In this document: positions 17,035-24,398 of the stretch, piece by piece
Layout: every line of letters starts with the position of its first letter
Position numbering within the stretch: position 1 is the stretch's first letter
The notes under the pieces: generated by a model
Database searches by the model: none
Told to the model about the DNA's origin: nothing
What the model saw: only the letters and a program-made list of their open reading frames with translations
Assembly: GCA_902464275.1 (NCBI GenBank)
Contig: CABQIK010000003.1
Span: 1 to 64,000 of the forward strand
DNA from: an uncultured Alphaproteobacteria bacterium
GTDB lineage: Bacteria > Pseudomonadota > Alphaproteobacteria > RF32 > CAG-239
Reading direction: 5' to 3'
DNA: 64,000 nucleotides
Position numbers and translations under genes: made by a program

Positions 17035-17120
17035 TTGAACAAAAAGTAAAGCGAAAATTGAACAAAAAGTAAAGTTGCATAGCGCCAAACAGTAAAATTG
17101 AGGCTGAACAAAAAGTAAAA
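17035..17120 (+). repeat. iterated 17-bp direct repeats upstream of the AAA/DUF4143 gene
   Basis: TTGAACAAAAAGTAAAG occurs at 17035-17051 and 17058-17074, TGAACAAAAAGTAAAA at 17105-17120, and a weaker AAACAGTAAAATTG between them at about 17087. On the coding (minus) strand they read CTTTACTTTTTGTTCAA just upstream of the ATPase. The spacing of 23 bp and about 47 bp (two times 23) is close to two helical turns. They look like operator sites, perhaps for autoregulation. Confidence 0.6.
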
Positions 17121-17140
17121 CACGCCTCGGAAAAATGAAA

Positions 17141-17899
17141 TTACTTAATCCACCAGGTTATTTTAAGTTGAGGAATATTGTCACCGTCGGTAAATTTGGT
17201 GCAAAAGTTATAAATATCGTCCAAACTCAAGTTTTTTAAGCATGAACGACTTGAGGCGCAGTAATTGTCGCCATATAAATTGGTTGATGTGTAGCTGTCA
17301 GTGTCTTGATTATGAATTATGTTTGAAACTGAAGCGATACTGTCAGAATTTTCTTTAGCAACGGTAATAATGTTGCGGCAAATTTCCAAATTATTTGTTG
17401 ATTTATTTTTTAAAGCGCTTATTCCGTCAACAGATAAATTTAATGAGGTGCCGGTGTCAAAGTTTAGTATAGTTATACTCCAATAAAGATTAAATATATC
17501 GCGGATATAACGTTCTCCGGAGTGCATTTCGCTCGGAATTTCACCCATTTTCATGAAAATATCAGTTATATAAAACGTGCCTTTATTTGCTAACAAATTA
17601 TCAAAGCTATGAACATTGCGTGCCACGGCATTTATTACCGTGTTCATCTGTTCAGCGTGTTTGTTGAGCTTGTACTTAAACATGGTTTTGCTGTAACCGC
17701 TAATCGCCCCAACGCTTAGCACTCCTATAATTGCCAAAACGCCCAACATCTCCACCATACTTCTTCCTGTGCTCGCGTCTAGCGGGCACCTACTAGGGAT
17801 TTTCTCGCTCGTGTACCTTTTTGTGTACAAGTCGCTCCAAAATCCCGTCGTATCTGCCGCACTATCCGCAAGCTTAGATAATATATTTTGAATAAACAT
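17141..17899 (-). CDS. pilin-like protein (prepilin-type N-terminus), family member 1
   Basis: 252 residues. After a 48-residue leader comes GRSMVEMLGVLAIIGVLSVG, which matches the prepilin pattern G|xxxxE with cleavage after Gly and Glu at +5, although +1 is Arg instead of Phe/Met, followed by the hydrophobic alpha-1 helix. The rest shares blocks with three other genes here: KYKLNKHAEQMNTVIN, MKMGEIPSEM, LEICRNIITVAKEN and SCLKNLSLDDIYNFC, with paired cysteines near the C-terminus. Leader residues 17-42 (TTGFWSDLYTKRYTSEKIPS) are translated from a palindromic DNA element. No pilus assembly genes are in the window. Adjacent to family member 2, same strand. Confidence 0.7.
   Translation of the reverse strand: MFIQNILSKLADSAADTTGFWSDLYTKRYTSEKIPSRCPLDASTGRSMVEMLGVLAIIGVLSVGAISGYSKTMFKYKLNKHAEQMNTVINAVARNVHSFDNLLANKGTFYITDIFMKMGEIPSEMHSGERYIRDIFNLYWSITILNFDTGTSLNLSVDGISALKNKSTNNLEICRNIITVAKENSDSIASVSNIIHNQDTDSYTSTNLYGDNYCASSRSCLKNLSLDDIYNFCTKFTDGDNIPQLKITWWIK
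17781..17875. repeat. palindromic element, copy B (inside the pilin leader)
   Basis: A 95-bp element from AGCGGGCACC to GCAAGCTT. It folds as nested stems: GGGATTTT with AAAATCCC, and inside it TGTAC with GTACA. It is over 90% identical to the copy at 52001-52095 and shares layout with those at 36344, 48269 and 61917. It is read through in frame in the pilin-like gene and adds about 26 residues that a sister gene at 18070 lacks. Confidence 0.75.
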
Positions 17900-17902
17900 C
17901 AG

Positions 17903-17938
17903 AAAATCTCCTCAAATTGTTAAATTTAAGAAGATTTT
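17903..17938 (-). promoter_or_regulatory. SD-sequestering leader hairpin of the pilin-like gene, copy 1
   Basis: In the mRNA, AAAATCTTCTT (17938-17928) pairs over 11 bp, counting G-U, with GAGGAGATTTT (17913-17903), which holds the Shine-Dalgarno, 3-4 nt before the ATG at 17899. Upstream lie CGCGAGC and a run of exactly ten A. The same arrangement is found at three other pilin-like genes in this window. Confidence 0.6.
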
Positions 17939-17996
17939 AGCTCGCGTTTTTTTTTTGCAATATTTACGAGTCCGGGGTGTGCATAAGTTGCAAAAA

Positions 17997-18035
17997 ACCA
18001 CCCCGTCTTTGGCACCCCTCCATAGAGGGGAATTA
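17997..18035 (-). repeat. 40-bp dispersed repeat (CCACCCCG...GGGGAATTAA)
   Basis: The minus-strand reading begins TTAATTCCCCTCTATGGAGG and continues through GGTGCC to CGGGGTGG. A near-identical copy lies at 23818-23858 in the other orientation, and a truncated one near 18857-18875. Its CCCCTC...GAGGGG core is a hairpin. It sits between the two pilin-like genes, just upstream of the conserved leader of copy 1. Confidence 0.7.
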
Positions 18036-18069
18036 ATAATACCGGTATATAAATTGCTGAATTTGTAGT

Positions 18070-18756
18070 TTATTTCCAAAAGATTGCAAGGGTGCAAACG
18101 GTGTCGGTATCTTTGCAATTGTTGCAAATGGTGTTTATTGTTTCTAAAGATAAATCGCGTAGGCAGGTTGAATATTTGCTACAATTTTTATCACCTTGTA
18201 TGCTTGTAGTATTACCACTTGTTTTGAAAGTTTTTAGAGCATCTATATTAGCAGCATTCTCTTTAGCGGTAATTACAATGTTTCGGCAGACTTCATGTCC
18301 TTCAGCAGAAGGATTGAAATTAAAAGATATTACTCCGACATTATCTTGTCCTTGTGTACCGTCGGACGCTGTCCATTTTGATTTTGACCATACTACTCCG
18401 ATTTTGTTTTTAAACCAGATGTCTCTTAATTCTTTTGCCGGTTCATTGCCATCACGTTGATAAATAATGCCGTCAGGGAGCAGATTTATTTTATACAACA
18501 GTTGATTATAATATGTACTGTTATCGCCGCTATGTTCCAGTTTATCTTTGATTGAGAGTACGTTATTTATCAGCATATTAACAGCCTCAGCATGTTTATT
18601 AAGCTTATATTTCATCATTGCTTTGCCATATCCGGCAATAGCGCCGACGCTTAAAACTCCAATAATCGCAAGCACGCCAAGCATTTCAACCATAGACCGA
18701 CCGGCGCTCGCGTCTGGCGGGCAAATGCGCAAGCTTTGATTAATTTTATTATTCAT
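18070..18756 (-). CDS. pilin-like protein, family member 2 (short leader)
   Basis: 228 residues. The leader is only 18 residues (MNNKINQSLRICPPDASA) before GRSMVEMLGVLAIIGVLSVG, so this copy shows the leader without the palindromic insertion found in members 1 and 4. Then come KYKLNKHAEAVNMLINNV, a variable middle (WSKSKWTASDGTQGQDNVG), VCRNIVITAKENAANI and CLRDLSLETINTICNNC. The cysteine pattern at the C-terminus is like the other members and suggests disulfides in an exported pilin-like subunit. It is followed on the same strand by member 1. A role in a type IV-like filament or pseudopilus is inferred from the N-terminus only. Confidence 0.7.
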   Translation of the reverse strand: MNNKINQSLRICPPDASAGRSMVEMLGVLAIIGVLSVGAIAGYGKAMMKYKLNKHAEAVNMLINNVLSIKDKLEHSGDNSTYYNQLLYKINLLPDGIIYQRDGNEPAKELRDIWFKNKIGVVWSKSKWTASDGTQGQDNVGVISFNFNPSAEGHEVCRNIVITAKENAANIDALKTFKTSGNTTSIQGDKNCSKYSTCLRDLSLETINTICNNCKDTDTVCTLAIFWK

Positions 18757-18802
18757 GAGCTAAAATCTCCTCAAAAAGTTAATTCTGAAAAGATTTTAGC
18801 TC
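18757..18802 (-). promoter_or_regulatory. SD-sequestering leader hairpin of the pilin-like gene, copy 2
   Basis: GAGCTAAAATCT (mRNA 18802-18791) pairs perfectly over 12 bp with AGATTTTAGCTC (18768-18757), directly adjacent to the ATG. GAGGAG (18772-18767), the Shine-Dalgarno, overlaps the base of the loop side of the stem. The stem is longer and more perfect than in the other three copies, and the ten-A run and CGCGAGC upstream are kept. Confidence 0.6.
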
Positions 18803-18980
18803 GCGTTTTTTTTTTGCAATATTTACGAGTCCGGGGTGTGTATAAGTTGTGTTTTTAACCACCCCGCCTTCGGCAACCATCTTTATAAATGGACGGTGAA
18901 AAGATTTTAATCATAAAATAATCATAAAAAAGACGGGTACTGAATAGTATCCGTCTTTAAAAAAGTTAAATATTCTTAAG

Positions 18981-19763
18981 TTAGAACAATACTTTTACAC
19001 GCGCGCCGAGGGTGTAGTCGTATTTGATGTAATGGCTGCCGGTTCCGTCAAGGAAGTATTCGCCATATAAACCCAATGCGATGTTGTCGGTTGCGTAATA
19101 ATCGCCTTCAAGCAAGCCCCACAAGGTGTTGGTGTTTTTGCCGTCGGTGTTGAAGTCATAACGCAAAGCAGCGTCAGCAGCCCATTTACCGGCGTATTTA
19201 TGCAAACCCAAAGTGAAAGATTGGTCTAAATAACGGTCTCCGGTGTCAACATTGCCCATAATGCCGTAAATGGCGTAAGGCGACAGACCGTTGCCCATAT
19301 CATAACCGACTTTTAACTGAGCGCGCAAAATTTTAACCCATTTAGAGCTGTCTTCAAGCTCGCGGTAATTGCGACCGTAAAAATCTTTTTGGCTGAAAGT
19401 AATATAATCAGCGGCAACTTGGGAGGTAAATTTGCCGTAATTCATATTATATGCGGCGCCGATGTTGTAAACAAAGTTATGATCGTTGTTATAATCGCCG
19501 TTGGCGTCAAAATCATTCTCAAGGGTGGCTTTTACGGCAAAGTTATCGGTTACGCCGTAAACAATTTCTTCGGCTAAAGAGGCGTCTTTGTCAGCTACAC
19601 CGCCGTAACGGTGTTTAATTTGCGTACGGCCGTATTCATACGAGGTGTTTGAAGTGAGCTGTCCTTTGTTAGGTAAATAAAGCGCGCCGGTTAAATCAGC
19701 TGCCATGGCAGAGCCTGCAAACATAACGGCGGCAGACGCCAAAAGAATAGTTCTGTAATTCAT
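18981..19763 (-). CDS. outer membrane beta-barrel protein
   Basis: 260 residues from the ATG at 19763, which has AAGGAG 7 nt upstream. The signal peptide MNYRTILLASAAVMFAGSAMA is cleaved before ADLTG. The mature protein is made of alternating polar and aromatic beta strands (FAVKATLENDFD, GKFTSQVAADYITFS, ALRYDFNTDGKN, NIALGLYGEYFLDG) and ends in TLGARVKVLF, with the C-terminal Phe that serves as an assembly signal for BAM. It looks like a small porin-like barrel of about ten to twelve strands, with no clear named family. It stands alone between the pilin pair and the two-component genes. Confidence 0.75.
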   Translation of the reverse strand: MNYRTILLASAAVMFAGSAMAADLTGALYLPNKGQLTSNTSYEYGRTQIKHRYGGVADKDASLAEEIVYGVTDNFAVKATLENDFDANGDYNNDHNFVYNIGAAYNMNYGKFTSQVAADYITFSQKDFYGRNYRELEDSSKWVKILRAQLKVGYDMGNGLSPYAIYGIMGNVDTGDRYLDQSFTLGLHKYAGKWAADAALRYDFNTDGKNTNTLWGLLEGDYYATDNIALGLYGEYFLDGTGSHYIKYDYTLGARVKVLF

Positions 19764-19965
19764 AAAGTTTCTCCTTGATAGGTTAGTACTCTTGTTAATG
19801 TTAACTATATTAACAGCTATCAGGCTAACAGAAAATTCTAATAAAGCAAGCACTTAATTTAATTGTTGGCAAAAATTAAATTGCAGAATATTTCAAAAGC
19901 CTGCTACACGGCGTTTTTGTTCTGATTACGCAAATATTTTTAATACGGTGCCGCGCAAGGTTAAT

Positions 19966-21231
19966 TTATATGCGCGGCGCGGTGAAAGCCGGCAGAATGA
20001 CCGTAAAAGTACTGCCATGATTAACTTTGCTTTCAACTTCAATAGTTCCGTTGTGCTTTTGCGCAATTAAGAGCGCCATGGCAAGGCCTAAGCCTAATCC
20101 TTCGTTGTTGCGGTTGCGGGCTTTGTCGGCACGGAAAAAGCGCTCAAATATATGCTGTTTATTTTCTTCTGAAATGCCGATGCCGTTGTCTTTAACCGTA
20201 ATATAAATTTGTTTTTTAGACATATTGGCGCTAAGGATAATTTTGCTTTTTTCAGGACTGTATTTAATGGCGTTATCAAGCAAAATATACACCAGTTGGC
20301 GAATTAAAACCTTATCGGCAGTGACAGTAAGCGAGGGTGCAATCTCAGCGCTTAAATTAATGTCTTTTTGTTTGGCAAGCGGTTTGGCGTTTTGATAAAT
20401 GTCATGCAAAAAAGCAGTCAAATCAAAAGGTTCTTTATTCACTAAAGCCTGATTATTGTCAAAGCGGGCAAACTGCAAAAGTTTGCCGGTAAAATCGGCA
20501 ATGGAAGTAATTTCATCTTTTAAGCGGCGAATAATTTCCGGCGACGACTTTTTGTGCTCTAAAAGCTCGGTATAAGCAAGCATCACGCTGAGCGGAGTGC
20601 GCAGCTCATGCGAAGCATCAGACACAAACTTTTTTTGCCGCTCAAACATGGCTTCAATTTGCATAATGGCTTTGGAAGCAAGCAGATTACTGATAAAAAA
20701 TGCCAATACCAGTAAAATTAAAAGCACCAATGAAGAGATAAGAAACAAGTGATTAAAATTGTGGTGCAGGTTGGTGGTGTTGCTGACTACAACCACTTTG
20801 CCGATTTGCTTGCCGTTTTGATAAAGGTTGCGGCTCATCATACGGAAATACCAACGATTTTTAATTTTTTGTTGATGAATGGTTTCAGTTTGAAAATTGT
20901 CGTTTTTTACCGCCTCAAGCAATTCAGTGCTGAATTGTGGATTGGTAGGCAGCTCGGCATATATCAAATTTTCGCCCTTAAACCAAAAACTTAATAATAC
21001 GTTTCGGTGAGAATCGGTATATTCAACCGTTTGCGGCATGATACTGTGTTCAGCAAAAATCTCAGAGGCTTCGCGTTCTTCTTCATCTAAATAAGCCATA
21101 AGAGTTTTATCAATGTTACGCAGGGTAATTTGCAGGTTAAGATAAGAGCCGGAGCAAAATACGGCAATTAAAATTACGGCAATAATGGCGGTGTATTTGC
21201 GCACCAAACCTTTACGGATTTTATCAATCAT
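19966..21231 (-). CDS. sensor histidine kinase
   Basis: 421 residues. Transmembrane helices at about 14-32 and 175-197 bracket a periplasmic sensor of about 140 residues. The phospho-acceptor helix has ASHELRTPLSVMLAY with His 208. The ATPase domain shows the N box (LLDNAIKYSP), the D-x-G-x-G (KDNGIGISEENKQHIFERFF) and G2 (NEGLGLGLAM) motifs. It overlaps the stop of the response regulator gene by 8 nt, so they are co-translated. The pair is divergent from eptA, the arrangement of PmrAB/BasSR-type systems that modify lipid A. That control is inferred from position. Confidence 0.92.
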   Translation of the reverse strand: MIDKIRKGLVRKYTAIIAVILIAVFCSGSYLNLQITLRNIDKTLMAYLDEEEREASEIFAEHSIMPQTVEYTDSHRNVLLSFWFKGENLIYAELPTNPQFSTELLEAVKNDNFQTETIHQQKIKNRWYFRMMSRNLYQNGKQIGKVVVVSNTTNLHHNFNHLFLISSLVLLILLVLAFFISNLLASKAIMQIEAMFERQKKFVSDASHELRTPLSVMLAYTELLEHKKSSPEIIRRLKDEITSIADFTGKLLQFARFDNNQALVNKEPFDLTAFLHDIYQNAKPLAKQKDINLSAEIAPSLTVTADKVLIRQLVYILLDNAIKYSPEKSKIILSANMSKKQIYITVKDNGIGISEENKQHIFERFFRADKARNRNNEGLGLGLAMALLIAQKHNGTIEVESKVNHGSTFTVILPAFTAPRI

Positions 21232-21922
21232 GATTGTTTATCTCCAAATAGTAACCGACATTTTTTACTGATTTTACCGCCAAGTGCGGATTAAAAGCGG
21301 CAAGTTTTTTGCGCAATAAATAAATGTATGAGTCTAAACTTGATTCCGAAATGTCAAGATTGTCAGGCCAAACTTTTTCAATGATGGTGGAGCGTAAAAT
21401 GGTTTGTCCGCAATTTACAAATAAAATTTTGAACAAGTCATATTCGCGTTTGGTTAATTGTAAAGTTTGTCCGTCGCAGTTTAAGGTTAAAAGGTTGTTA
21501 TTAATGGTGAGGCTGCCTTTTTTGTATACGTCATCAATATACGGTTTTGATTTGCGGCGGTTTACCGCTTTTAAGCGGGCAACGAGCTCTTTGTTTTCAA
21601 AGGGTTTAACAATATAGTCATCGGCGCCGGATTCAAGCCCGTTTAAGCAATCGTCTAAAGCGTCTTTAGCGGTAACAAAAATAATTCCGCCCTGATAATT
21701 GTATTTATCGGAACGTAAAATTTTGCAAATTTCAAGACCTGAAATTTCCGGCAGCATCCAGTCAAGAATTATAATGTCAAAAGTATCATTGGCCGCGGTT
21801 TTAAAATCAGCCAAAGCCTGTTTGCCGTCAGTTGCCCAAACTACGTCAAAGCCTGAAATTTCAAGCAGTTCTTTTTGCGCCGCGCCTAATCTTAAATCGT
21901 CTTCAACCAGTAAAAGCTTCAT
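21224..21922 (-). CDS. OmpR/PhoB family response regulator
   Basis: 232 residues. The receiver domain (1-120) has acidic VEDD at 7-9, phospho-acceptor Asp 54 in IILDWMLPEISG, the switch Thr in FVTAKDA and Lys in DDYIVKPFENKEL. The C-terminal winged helix (135-232) has LTKREYDLFKILF and SLDSYIYLLRKKL. GTTTAACCT appears twice in the promoter region (21923-21931 and 21951-21959) and could be its own binding site. It is partner to the overlapping histidine kinase and likely controls the divergent eptA. Confidence 0.93.
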   Translation of the reverse strand: MKLLLVEDDLRLGAAQKELLEISGFDVVWATDGKQALADFKTAANDTFDIIILDWMLPEISGLEICKILRSDKYNYQGGIIFVTAKDALDDCLNGLESGADDYIVKPFENKELVARLKAVNRRKSKPYIDDVYKKGSLTINNNLLTLNCDGQTLQLTKREYDLFKILFVNCGQTILRSTIIEKVWPDNLDISESSLDSYIYLLRKKLAAFNPHLAVKSVKNVGYYLEINNHD

Positions 21923-22070
21923 GTTTAACCTCTTGTTTTATGTAGGCTTAGTTTAACCTATGCGCGGATAATTGCAACCGCTTTTTTCAAATTTTTTTTG
22001 CGTTTTTTGAGATTGTTTTCAGATTGGCGGCGTATGCGGCAAATATAAATTAATTTACCACGAGGGGAAA

Positions 22071-23687
22071 ATGTTAAAAAACTTGCTTGAAAAAATTCCG
22101 ACCATGTCGGCGCAAAAGATTATTTTTATTGCCACCGTTTATTTTGCAACCGTGCTTGATTTAAGTTTTTGGCGCTTTGTGTGGAATACGGTGGAGGTTA
22201 ATAACTTCACCGGCGTTTTGTTTGCCATTTCATTGCCGTTTTTTATCTTTTTAACCTTGTGGATGTTTTTTAATTTGATTTTTATTAAATACATCGGCAA
22301 ATTTTTGCTTTGCACCCTGCTGATTGTTTCAGCGGCGGCAAACTACGCCATGTTTACATACGGAATTTTTATTGATTCGGATATGTATCGCAACGTGGTT
22401 GAAACCGATATAAATGAAACAATGGATTTGCTTACTTTCAAAAGTTTTATTTGGGTGCTTTTAACCGGCATTCTGCCAGCGTTTCTCTTGACAGTCGCAC
22501 ATGTTAACTATATGTCCTTTATAAAAGAGGCAGGGCGCCGGGCCTTGAATTTGTTAATTGCTTTGGCTTTGCTTGGCGGGTTTGCCGCCTGCACCTATAA
22601 AGAATACGCTTCATATGGGCGTAATAATAATGAGGTCAGAAAGCTGATTAATACCTTTAACTATATTTATGCTACCGGTCGTTATTATCAGCGCGAGGCT
22701 TTAAAACATCGCAAATTTGTTACTCTTGATGAAAACCCGTCGTTTATGCCGATTTCAGGCAATGAAAAAAGAGTTTTGGTGGTGATTTTGGGCGAAACCG
22801 CGCGGGCTGCCGATTTTTCATTGTACGGATATGAAAAAGAAACCAATCCGATGTTGAAAGCGGAAAATCCGATTGTGTTTAAAAATGTGGCCTCTTGCGG
22901 AACGGCAACGGCGGTTTCGGTTCCGTGTATGTTTTCAAATATGAACCGCGACGATTTTAACGTTAATGACGCCAAGTTTACGCAAAATGTTTTGGATATT
23001 GCTCTGAGCGCCGGATACAGCGTGTCATGGCTTGAGAATAACAGCGGATGTAAAGGCGTTTGTAACCGGATTCCGACTGAAGATTTGCGCGCCAGTGATG
23101 ACCCTAAATGGTGCAAAGGCGGTTATTGTTATGATGAAATTTTGTTAGACGGTTTAGATGAAAAATTACAGAACTTAAAATATAATTCCGTAATTGTACT
23201 GCACATGATGGGCAGTCACGGACCTTCATATTTTGAGCGTTATCCCGATAAGTTCAAAAAGTTTCAACCGACTTGCGATACTGCCGATTTGCAGGATTGC
23301 ACCCGCGAACAGATTGTAAACACTTATGATAACACCATTTTGTATACTGATTATGTGGTTGCGAATGTGATTGAAAAACTTAAAGCTTATCCGCAATATC
23401 AGTCGGCGATGCTCTATATTTCCGATCATGGGGAATCACTTGGCGAAAACAATATTTATCTGCATGGTCTGCCCTATAAAATTGCTCCGGATTATCAAAA
23501 GCAGGTGCCGATGATATTGTGGCTCTCAGATAAAATGGCGGAAAGCAATAAAATTAATGTTGATATTTTGCGCCAAAAAGCCGAAACCAGCGAATACAGC
23601 CATGATAACTTTTTCCATACCTTAATCGGCTTAACCGATATAAAAACTACGGTTTATAAGCGAGATATGGATTTAATGGATATGTAA
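22071..23687 (+). CDS. eptA: lipid A phosphoethanolamine transferase
   Basis: 538 residues. Five N-terminal transmembrane helices (up to about residue 190) anchor a periplasmic sulfatase-fold domain. The zinc ligand segment ILGETARAADFSLYGYEKET and the nucleophile region CGTATAVSVPCMFS, with Thr 280, match the EptA/MCR family, as do the late ISDHGESLGENN and HG motifs. The enzyme moves phosphoethanolamine from phosphatidylethanolamine to lipid A, lowering surface charge and polymyxin binding. GAGGGG lies about 5 nt before the ATG. It is divergent from a two-component system with 148 nt between, so regulation by that system is likely. Confidence 0.93.
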   Translation: MLKNLLEKIPTMSAQKIIFIATVYFATVLDLSFWRFVWNTVEVNNFTGVLFAISLPFFIFLTLWMFFNLIFIKYIGKFLLCTLLIVSAAANYAMFTYGIFIDSDMYRNVVETDINETMDLLTFKSFIWVLLTGILPAFLLTVAHVNYMSFIKEAGRRALNLLIALALLGGFAACTYKEYASYGRNNNEVRKLINTFNYIYATGRYYQREALKHRKFVTLDENPSFMPISGNEKRVLVVILGETARAADFSLYGYEKETNPMLKAENPIVFKNVASCGTATAVSVPCMFSNMNRDDFNVNDAKFTQNVLDIALSAGYSVSWLENNSGCKGVCNRIPTEDLRASDDPKWCKGGYCYDEILLDGLDEKLQNLKYNSVIVLHMMGSHGPSYFERYPDKFKKFQPTCDTADLQDCTREQIVNTYDNTILYTDYVVANVIEKLKAYPQYQSAMLYISDHGESLGENNIYLHGLPYKIAPDYQKQVPMILWLSDKMAESNKINVDILRQKAETSEYSHDNFFHTLIGLTDIKTTVYKRDMDLMDM

Positions 23688-23689
23688 TA

Positions 23690-23727
23690 AAATAACCGCT
23701 GTTAAATTAAACAGCGGTTATTTTTTT
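23690..23727 (+). terminator. intrinsic terminator of eptA
   Basis: AATAACCGCTG (23691-23701) pairs with CAGCGGTTATT (23712-23722), and the T run ends at 23727. Confidence 0.9.
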
Positions 23728-23817
23728 GATATCCGAATCGATTCGGAAACAGGGGCAAAAAACAGCGATTTTTGAGGGCTTGGCGAGGGTAAAACAGGCG
23801 TAAAAAACAGATTATTT

Positions 23818-23858
23818 TAATTCCCCTCTATGGAGGGGTGCCGAAGGCGGGGTGGTTA
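23818..23858 (+). repeat. 40-bp dispersed repeat, second copy
   Basis: Near-identical to the one at 17997-18035, in the opposite orientation, with the hairpin CCCCTCtatgGAGGGG followed by TGCCGAAGGCGGGGTGG. It lies between the eptA terminator and the next promoter. Confidence 0.7.
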
Positions 23859-23910
23859 ATCAAAAAAAATCGCAAAATGTGCGTAAAATAAAATAGCGCT
23901 AAAACAAAAA

Positions 23911-23976
23911 GATATAGCAAAAAACGATACAAAACAATACAAGGCGATACAAAAAGATACAAAATCGCACGATACA
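23911..23976 (+). repeat. 10-bp phased GATACA repeats
   Basis: GATACA or one-base variants start at 23911 (GATATA), 23926, 23936 (AATACA), 23946, 23956 and 23971. Most are exactly 10 bp apart, so they fall on one face of the helix, and the last one overlaps a possible -35 box. They may be an operator array or a degenerate short tandem repeat. Confidence 0.45.
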
Positions 23977-24000
23977 TTTTTGCAAAAATATGCTATATAA
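23971..24000 (+). promoter_or_regulatory. candidate promoter
   Basis: GATACA (23971-23976) and TATATA (23994-23999) are 17 nt apart. Transcription would start near 24007, exactly at the first of two terminator-like hairpins. Confidence 0.4.
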
Positions 24001-24006
24001 ATTGGC

Positions 24007-24088
24007 ATAATCGCGAGAGGAGCGTGAAAAACGCCCATCGCGATTATTTTTTTAACCGGCTCTGTGTGCAAACACGGAGCTATTTTTT
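24007..24088 (+). terminator. two tandem terminator-like hairpins (attenuator or small RNA)
   Basis: The first has ATAATCGCG (24007-24015) paired with CGCGATTAT (24039-24047), an inner GCGT/ACGC stem, and a T run after it. The second has GCTCTGTGT paired with ACACGGAGC around GCAA (about 24059-24080), again followed by seven T. Both lie between the candidate promoter and the ATG at 24117, so most transcripts would end here unless there is antitermination. Confidence 0.55.
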
Positions 24089-24116
24089 TAACTTAATTTT
24101 ACAAGGAGAACGTAAG

Positions 24117-24347
24117 ATGTACACTTCGTACCTCACAAGAGAAACCTTTGAGAACGAGCACGATGAAAAAATGACGCGTAAGTTTTCATATAACTACAAA
24201 GTCTTGAAGCGCTTGTTCCCGGAGGTTTATAAATTACCGGAGAGCGAAATTCGCTCGCTGGTGAGTTCAATTTACGACAACCCCAAACTAGGTGACGAAT
24301 TGTTAGATCATTTAAGTGATGTGATTAACAAGAGAAAACCGGAATGA
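24117..24347 (+). CDS. N-terminal part of a Tlde1-like protein (76 codons, ends in in-frame TGA)
   Basis: Starts at ATG 24117 behind AAGGAG. The 76 residues are charged and helical (FENEHDEKMTRKFSYNYKVL, LPESEIRSLVSSIYDNPKL) and end in NKRKPE followed by TGA at 24345. The reading frame after that TGA is the same frame as the next protein and stays open (GEYLNPKPEEPEQAEQ...). The next 17 codons have no start codon and no ribosome-binding site. The natural reading is one gene of about 368 codons in which TGG (Trp) became TGA, or a site of readthrough. As a stand-alone protein it has no recognised family. Confidence 0.6.
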   Translation: MYTSYLTRETFENEHDEKMTRKFSYNYKVLKRLFPEVYKLPESEIRSLVSSIYDNPKLGDELLDHLSDVINKRKPE

Positions 24348-24398
24348 GGAGAATACTTAAACCCGAAGCCGGAAGAACCGGAGCAGGCAGAACAGCCT

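Noticed and set aside
24345..24347. Genetic code change with TGA read as Trp
   Set aside because: TGA ends several intact genes at their normal length (sugar acetyltransferase at 4141, the 8347 gene at 9661, the response regulator at 21224), and TGG is used freely for Trp.
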